Assembly: GCA_001780825.1 (NCBI GenBank) | Contig: MFIX01000108.1 | Coordinates: 795 to 11,491 of the forward strand | DNA length: 10,697 nt | Reading direction: 5' to 3' | Origin: Candidatus Glassbacteria bacterium RIFCSPLOWO2_12_FULL_58_11 | Lineage (GTDB): Bacteria; Gemmatimonadota; Glassbacteria; GWA2-58-10 | Part shown: in pieces, positions 7,265-10,697 of the stretch | Layout of the letters: every line of letters begins with the position of its first letter | How positions within the stretch are numbered: position 1 is the stretch's first letter | Notes under the pieces: model-generated | Seen by the model: only the letters and a program-made list of their open reading frames with translations | The model's database searches: none | Told to the model about the DNA's origin: nothing | Made by a program: the position numbers and the translations under genes

Positions 7265-7329
7265 GGCCTGGCTTCAACGCCCCGGCGCGCCGGCGCAAAG
7301 CAACCCTGCGCGGATCCCCATGCCAGGCC
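7265..7329. other. GC-rich structured segment between the NrfD and Rieske genes
   Basis: GGCCTGGC (7265-7272) and GCCAGGCC (7322-7329) are perfect 8-nt inverted repeats. Between them lie the 12-nt palindrome CCGGCGCGCCGG (7282-7293) and GCGCA/TGCGC (7293-7297 with 7307-7311). There is no T-run, so this is not a standard terminator. It may be a processing or stability element separating expression of the two quinone modules. The remainder of the gap up to 7451 shows no convincing promoter. Confidence 0.35.
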
Positions 7330-7451
7330 TTCCGGCGCACTCAACCCTTCCGGATCTCGGGTCTTAACAGCCGTAAATTATTCCTTTAAGAGACCGGTCT
7401 GCCAAAACTGCTACTTATTTTTCGGCGCGCGTGTTGAAAGGAGTACCAGAT

Positions 7452-7895
7452 ATGCCACAGGACCCGAATTCCGGTCGGCGGCAGTTCCTCAACTATATTC
7501 TGGGCGGCGGTTCCCTCACCTTTCTGGCGTCGATATTTTACCCGGTATTGAAGTTCCTCACTCCTCCGGCGGCCAATGACGCGGCGGTGACCGCGGTGGA
7601 TGCCGGAAAATCAGATGACTTTCCGAACGACAGCGGGAAGATCATCAAGTTCGGCAGCAAGCCGGCGCTGGTGATCCGGGACAAGGCGGGTGAGTTCAAA
7701 GCTTTTATCGCCGTCTGCTCCCACTTGGACTGCACCGTGCAGTACCTGGCCAAGGACCGTGTCATCTGGTGCGCCTGCCATAATGGTAAGTACGACCTGA
7801 ACGGAATCAATATCTCGGGCCCCCCTCCCCGGCCGCTGCTCCCCCTGAAAGTCAATATCCAGCAAGGTACAATCTTCATATCGAAGGAGGCCTGA
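7452..7895 (+). CDS. petC: Rieske [2Fe-2S] protein of a cytochrome bc/b6f-type complex
   Basis: A 147-residue Rieske subunit. The ATG at 7452 has AAAGGAG (7437-7443) 8 nt upstream. The GTG at 7431, in the same frame, would precede the ribosome site. The N-terminus has RRQFL (9-13), a twin-arginine-type motif, followed by a hydrophobic helix (about 16-36) that would anchor the protein. The cluster-binding boxes are CSHLDC (89-94) and CACH (107-110). The ligands are Cys89, His91, Cys107 and His110, with a predicted Cys94-Cys109 disulfide. The GPPPRPLLPL stretch (123-132) is the conserved Pro loop. The cytochrome b gene starts 2 nt after the stop, confirming its place in a quinol-oxidising Rieske/cytb complex. 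The petC symbol reflects the b6f-like partner; qcrA would be equally defensible. Confidence 0.96.
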   Translation: MPQDPNSGRRQFLNYILGGGSLTFLASIFYPVLKFLTPPAANDAAVTAVDAGKSDDFPNDSGKIIKFGSKPALVIRDKAGEFKAFIAVCSHLDCTVQYLAKDRVIWCACHNGKYDLNGINISGPPPRPLLPLKVNIQQGTIFISKEA

Positions 7896-7897
7896 GC

Positions 7898-8989
7898 ATG
7901 CCGCTGAAAAAATATTACGACCAGGCCTATGGCTGGGTGAACGAGCGGATCGATGTCGATGGGATTATCGGCTTCATGCGGCACAAGGAAGTTCCGATCT
8001 CGACCCACTCGATCTGGTATTATTTCGGGGGGATTTCGCTGTTCTTGTTCCTGGTCCAGGTGACCTCGGGGATCCTGCTCCTGATGTACTACCGTCCCGG
8101 CCCGGAATCCTCCTATGAGAGCCTGCAGTTTCTGGTCAGCAAGGTCCATTTCGGCTGGCTGGTGCGGGACCTCCACTCCTGGTCGGCCAACCTGATGGTA
8201 CTCTGCGTATTTATCCACATGTTCAGCGTCTTTTTCATGAAATCATACCGCAAGCCGCGCGAGATGACCTGGATGAGCGGCATGGTCCTGCTGGGGCTTT
8301 GCCTGGGTTTCGGTTTCAGCGGCTACCTGCTGCCCTGGAACGAGCTCTCCTTTTTCGCCACCAAAGTCGGGACGGACATGGCCGGCAGCCTGCCAGCGGT
8401 CGGAGACTTCATCGTGCGGGTGATCCGCGGCGGTCCGGATGTGACCGGGGCCACCCTTTCGCGCTTCTTCGGCATCCACGTGGCCGTGCTGCCGGGGATT
8501 TTTACGCTGGTGCTGGCCTTCCACCTCTTCCTCCTTCAGCGCCAGGGGATGAGCCAGCCGCTCTCCTGGGATAAGCTGCCTGCGGGAGAGAAGAAAACCA
8601 TGCCCTTTTTCCCCAACTTTGTGCTGCGGGAGCTAATGTTCTGGATGTTCGCCCTGGCGGTAATTAACGCGCTGGCGGTTTTCTTTCCCTGGGAGCTGGG
8701 TGTAAAGGCCGATCCATTCGCTTCCGCACCGGCTGGTATCAAGCCCGAGTGGTATTTCATGTTCATGTTTCAGACCCTGAAATTCCTGCCGCCCACGATC
8801 GGCTCCATCGAGGGAGAGCTGGTCGGCCTGGCGGTATTCAGCCTGGGCGGGCTGCTCTGGCTGACCCTCCCGCTCTGGGACCGCTGGACCGGCACGGATG
8901 CCGCGAAGGCCCGGTACATCTCCTGGATCGGGGTGGCGATTGTGGGCTTTATCATTGTCATGACCATGATCGGCTACGCCTTGTCCTGA
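7898..8989 (+). CDS. petB: Cytochrome b, b6-like domain fused to subunit IV
   Basis: A 363-residue diheme membrane quinol oxidase subunit, preceded by AAGGAGG (7884-7890) 7 nt from the ATG. Residues 1-225 follow chloroplast-type cytochrome b6 closely (YYRP at 64-67, FGWL at 85-88, KPRE at 119-122, GY.LPW at 142-147). Residues 236-363 match subunit IV, with PEWY (283-286) of the Qo site. Haem b ligands are His93/His107 (13 residues between) and His194/His209 (14 between). The latter spacing is the b6-type signature rather than the 13 of mitochondrial bc1. Eukaryotic b6 uses Cys35 to bind haem c_n; the aligned residue here is Tyr42, so that haem is probably absent or not covalently held. It sits between the Rieske and nonahaem genes. 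The symbol reflects the b6-like N-terminal part of a petB-petD fusion. Confidence 0.95.
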   Translation: MPLKKYYDQAYGWVNERIDVDGIIGFMRHKEVPISTHSIWYYFGGISLFLFLVQVTSGILLLMYYRPGPESSYESLQFLVSKVHFGWLVRDLHSWSANLMVLCVFIHMFSVFFMKSYRKPREMTWMSGMVLLGLCLGFGFSGYLLPWNELSFFATKVGTDMAGSLPAVGDFIVRVIRGGPDVTGATLSRFFGIHVAVLPGIFTLVLAFHLFLLQRQGMSQPLSWDKLPAGEKKTMPFFPNFVLRELMFWMFALAVINALAVFFPWELGVKADPFASAPAGIKPEWYFMFMFQTLKFLPPTIGSIEGELVGLAVFSLGGLLWLTLPLWDRWTGTDAAKARYISWIGVAIVGFIIVMTMIGYALS

Positions 8990-9059
8990 TTCTCCGTTCT
9001 CCTGAAAACGAATCGCCTTCTCCGGCTTTCCAGGCCTCTTTGAGCGAGAGGAAATACCG

Positions 9060-10313
9060 ATGGACCGAAAAAAAATAATATCAGCAGTCGCCCTGGTAAT
9101 TCTCGCCGCCGCGGCCGGCCTGGCGGCGGCCACGGTCAACAATTGCACGGTATGCCACTCCAAGCTGATGAAAAAATACTCCACCCCGGCCAAACTCTAC
9201 CAGAGCGATATCCACAACCAGGCCGGTCTGATCTGCTCCGACTGCCACGGCGGCAACCCGCTGCAGACTGTCCGTCACGACCGCAAGGACCCCTCGCAGC
9301 ACTTTCTCGGGGCGCCCAAACCGGAAGAAATCCCAGCCTTTTGCGACCGCTGCCACGGTAACGCCGATTACATGAAACAGTATAACCCTTCCCTGCCGGT
9401 GGATCAACTGGTCAAGTACCGCACCAGCCGTCACGGGCACCTGCTCCTGGAAAATGGAGACACCCGGGTAGCCTCCTGCGTGAGTTGCCACAGCGTGCAC
9501 GATATCCGTCAGGTGCGCGATCCGGCCTCTCCGGTCTATGCGACCAATATCCCGCACACCTGCTCGGTCTGCCATTCGGACCCCGGGCACATGGCCGGTT
9601 ATGGTATCCCAACCAACCAGTATGAGCAGTACACGCAGAGCGTCCACGGGGTGGCCCTGCTCCAGCGCGGCGATGTCGGGGCGCCGGCCTGCAACGACTG
9701 CCACGGGAACCACGGCGCGATCCCGGTCGAAGTTTTGAACATCGCCCAGGTCTGCGGGCTCTGCCACGTGAACAACGAGAAGTTGTACCGCGAGAGCTTC
9801 CATGCCCAGATCTTCGAGGACCTCGACAGCCCGGGCTGCGAGACCTGCCACGGCAACCACGGGGTCCAGCACCCCGATCAGAGTATGCTCGGCCTGGGCG
9901 ATAACTCGGCCTGCGGCAATTGTCACGAGAAGTCCGCGGAGGACCCCGGTTCCGCTCTCGGCCTGAGCATGAAAAACGTCCTCGACAGCCTCAATCTGGT
10001 CCTGGATGAAGACACCCGGCTGGTCGAGCTGGCCGGCAACCAGGGCATGGAAACCTCCGAGCTCGGCTTCAACCTGCGCGACATCCGGCAGAGCCTGATC
10101 GAGGCCCGGACAACGATCCATTCGTTCGATGACGAGCGGGTGCGCAAGGTGGCCGAGCCGGGAATCGCGCTCGCCGTACAGGTCAGGGAAAGCGCCGGGC
10201 GCTTGCTCGGAGAGCACGAAAAAAGGCGCTGGTGGCTGGGCGGAGCGACTCTGGTGCTGATCGCCCTGATCCTCGGGGTTTATTTGAAGCTGCGCGAGAT
10301 CGAGAGCCGCTAG
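9060..10313 (+). CDS. Nonahaem c-type cytochrome with C-terminal membrane anchor
   Basis: A 417-residue exported cytochrome following the cytochrome b gene after 70 nt. The ATG at 9060 has GAGAGGA (9046-9052) 7 nt upstream. Residues 1-24 form a signal peptide (basic start, Ala/Leu/Val core, AAA region). Nine CxxCH motifs follow: CTVCH, CSDCH, CDRCH, CVSCH, CSVCH, CNDCH, CGLCH, CETCH and CGNCH. A Y..S.H motif precedes four of them (residues 47-52, 120-125, 191-196 and 243-248), suggesting repeated modules with a distal His. Residues 292-390 lack haem and look helical. Residues 391-408 form a membrane helix followed by a short charged tail. The predicted topology is a periplasmic haem head on a stalk held by a tail anchor. 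It probably replaces cytochrome c1/f as electron acceptor of the Rieske/cytochrome b pair. Confidence 0.9.
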   Translation: MDRKKIISAVALVILAAAAGLAAATVNNCTVCHSKLMKKYSTPAKLYQSDIHNQAGLICSDCHGGNPLQTVRHDRKDPSQHFLGAPKPEEIPAFCDRCHGNADYMKQYNPSLPVDQLVKYRTSRHGHLLLENGDTRVASCVSCHSVHDIRQVRDPASPVYATNIPHTCSVCHSDPGHMAGYGIPTNQYEQYTQSVHGVALLQRGDVGAPACNDCHGNHGAIPVEVLNIAQVCGLCHVNNEKLYRESFHAQIFEDLDSPGCETCHGNHGVQHPDQSMLGLGDNSACGNCHEKSAEDPGSALGLSMKNVLDSLNLVLDEDTRLVELAGNQGMETSELGFNLRDIRQSLIEARTTIHSFDDERVRKVAEPGIALAVQVRESAGRLLGEHEKRRWWLGGATLVLIALILGVYLKLREIESR

Positions 10314-10357
10314 GAAATTCGGATAAGGATCGAGCAAGGGTAATAAATATTTCAGCG

Positions 10358-10390
10358 AAAAGGGGCCGCCATTAAAAGGCGGCCCCTTTT
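10358..10390 (+). terminator. Strong hairpin terminator closing the operon
   Basis: AAAAGGGGCCGCC (10358-10370) and GGCGGCCCCTTTT (10378-10390) are perfect 13-nt inverted repeats with a 7-nt loop, ATTAAAA. The T-run at 10387-10390 continues as GATTT. The leading A-run means it could also work on the other strand. It lies 45 nt after the nonahaem stop and marks the right end of the transcription unit. Confidence 0.9.
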
Positions 10391-10622
10391 GATTTGGAAG
10401 GCGCTAAACTGATTGAGGTTTGCCAAGTGCCGCAGGGGCATCACAGGCTTTACCTGCAGGACAATCAGACCACACTGCATTCAAGCGAAAAGAAAAAACA
10501 GGCGAATCTCCGGACTGTGACACCCGCATTTTTATCCGTGGCATCCGTGGTTCGGAATCACGGTTTACATAGATAAAGATTTGATTTCACGATCCCCTCC
10601 GACACCTTCCGCTGGCGCAGTT
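10391..10622. other. Apparently non-coding stretch with a short palindromic repeat
   Basis: No convincing gene is seen from the terminator to the window end. A 60-codon open frame (10394-10576) lacks a ribosome site and recognisable protein character. The notable content is a near-duplicate pair, ATCCGTGGC (10534-10542) and ATCCGTGGT (10543-10551). The second copy runs into the palindrome CCGTGGTTC-G-GAATCACGG (10545-10563), with one G:T pair. This looks like a fragment of an intergenic repetitive element. Confidence 0.4.
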
Positions 10623-10650
10623 TTGACTGACCGTTTACTATAGCTAGGAT
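10623..10650 (+). promoter_or_regulatory. Possible promoter reading out of the window
   Basis: TTGACT (10623-10628), a 16-nt spacer, then TAGGAT (10645-10650): 5/6 and 4/6 matches to sigma70-type boxes. It follows the terminator and would serve a gene beyond the right edge. It is a sequence match only. Confidence 0.3.
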
Positions 10651-10697
10651 GGCAACTTAATATCAGATTACACCTAAATTGAATGCCTCACCGCAAA

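Noticed and set aside
9081..10337. 418-codon antisense open frame opposite the nonahaem gene
   Set aside because: It has the same shadow effect and would also begin inside the operon end near the terminator. No protein family features were seen.
10394..10576. 60-codon open frame after the terminator
   Set aside because: It starts 4 nt after the terminator stem, has no ribosome site, contains the palindromic repeat and has no recognisable protein features.

Overview
This window carries an almost unbroken run of electron-transfer genes, all on the + strand. The host is probably a Gram-negative, moderately GC-rich anaerobe or facultative anaerobe. It exports multiheme c-type cytochromes, a probable lipoprotein and two Tat-dependent Fe-S proteins, which points to a periplasm and a quinone-based respiratory chain. 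Similar gene sets occur in metal-reducing Desulfuromonadota (Geobacter Cbc-type clusters), Acidobacteriota and various uncultured lineages. The sequence alone does not fix the phylum.

Layout: (1) 1-212 is the 3' end of a multiheme cytochrome (3 CxxCH left). (2) 233-2074 encodes a predicted lipoprotein with 22 CxxCH motifs, built from eleven tandem units of about 53 residues with two haems each. (3) 2256-4256 encodes an 18-haem membrane-anchored cytochrome with a NapC/NirT-like N-terminus and an internal duplication. (4) 4257-4531 is an AT-rich gap with a plausible sigma70-type promoter and a 27-nt dyad. (5) 4532-5296 encodes an N-terminally anchored octahaem cytochrome. (6) 5296-6060 encodes a Tat-exported protein with four [4Fe-4S] clusters (NrfC/DmsB type). 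(7) 6063-7262 encodes an NrfD/PsrC-family quinone-interacting membrane protein. (8) 7263-7451 is a structured gap. (9) 7452-7895 encodes a Rieske [2Fe-2S] protein. (10) 7898-8989 encodes a b6-like cytochrome b fused to subunit IV. (11) 9060-10313 encodes a nonahaem cytochrome with a C-terminal membrane anchor. (12) A strong hairpin terminator lies at 10358-10390, followed by about 300 nt of apparently non-coding DNA with a short palindromic repeat and a possible outward promoter.

How the genes may work together (inference): the locus combines two quinone-reactive modules that usually occur separately, NrfC/NrfD-like and Rieske/cytochrome b. The octahaem protein sits next to the first and the nonahaem protein next to the second, as probable electron-transfer subunits. 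Together they look like a supersized quinol:cytochrome c oxidoreductase. The 18-haem anchored protein could relay electrons across the periplasm and the 22-haem lipoprotein could carry them at or across the outer membrane. The window encodes at least 60 c-type haem sites (59 CxxCH and one CX4CH), two b haems, four [4Fe-4S] clusters and one [2Fe-2S] cluster. No outer-membrane porin, terminal reductase or regulator gene is visible. Direction of electron flow, substrate and terminal acceptor cannot be read from the sequence.
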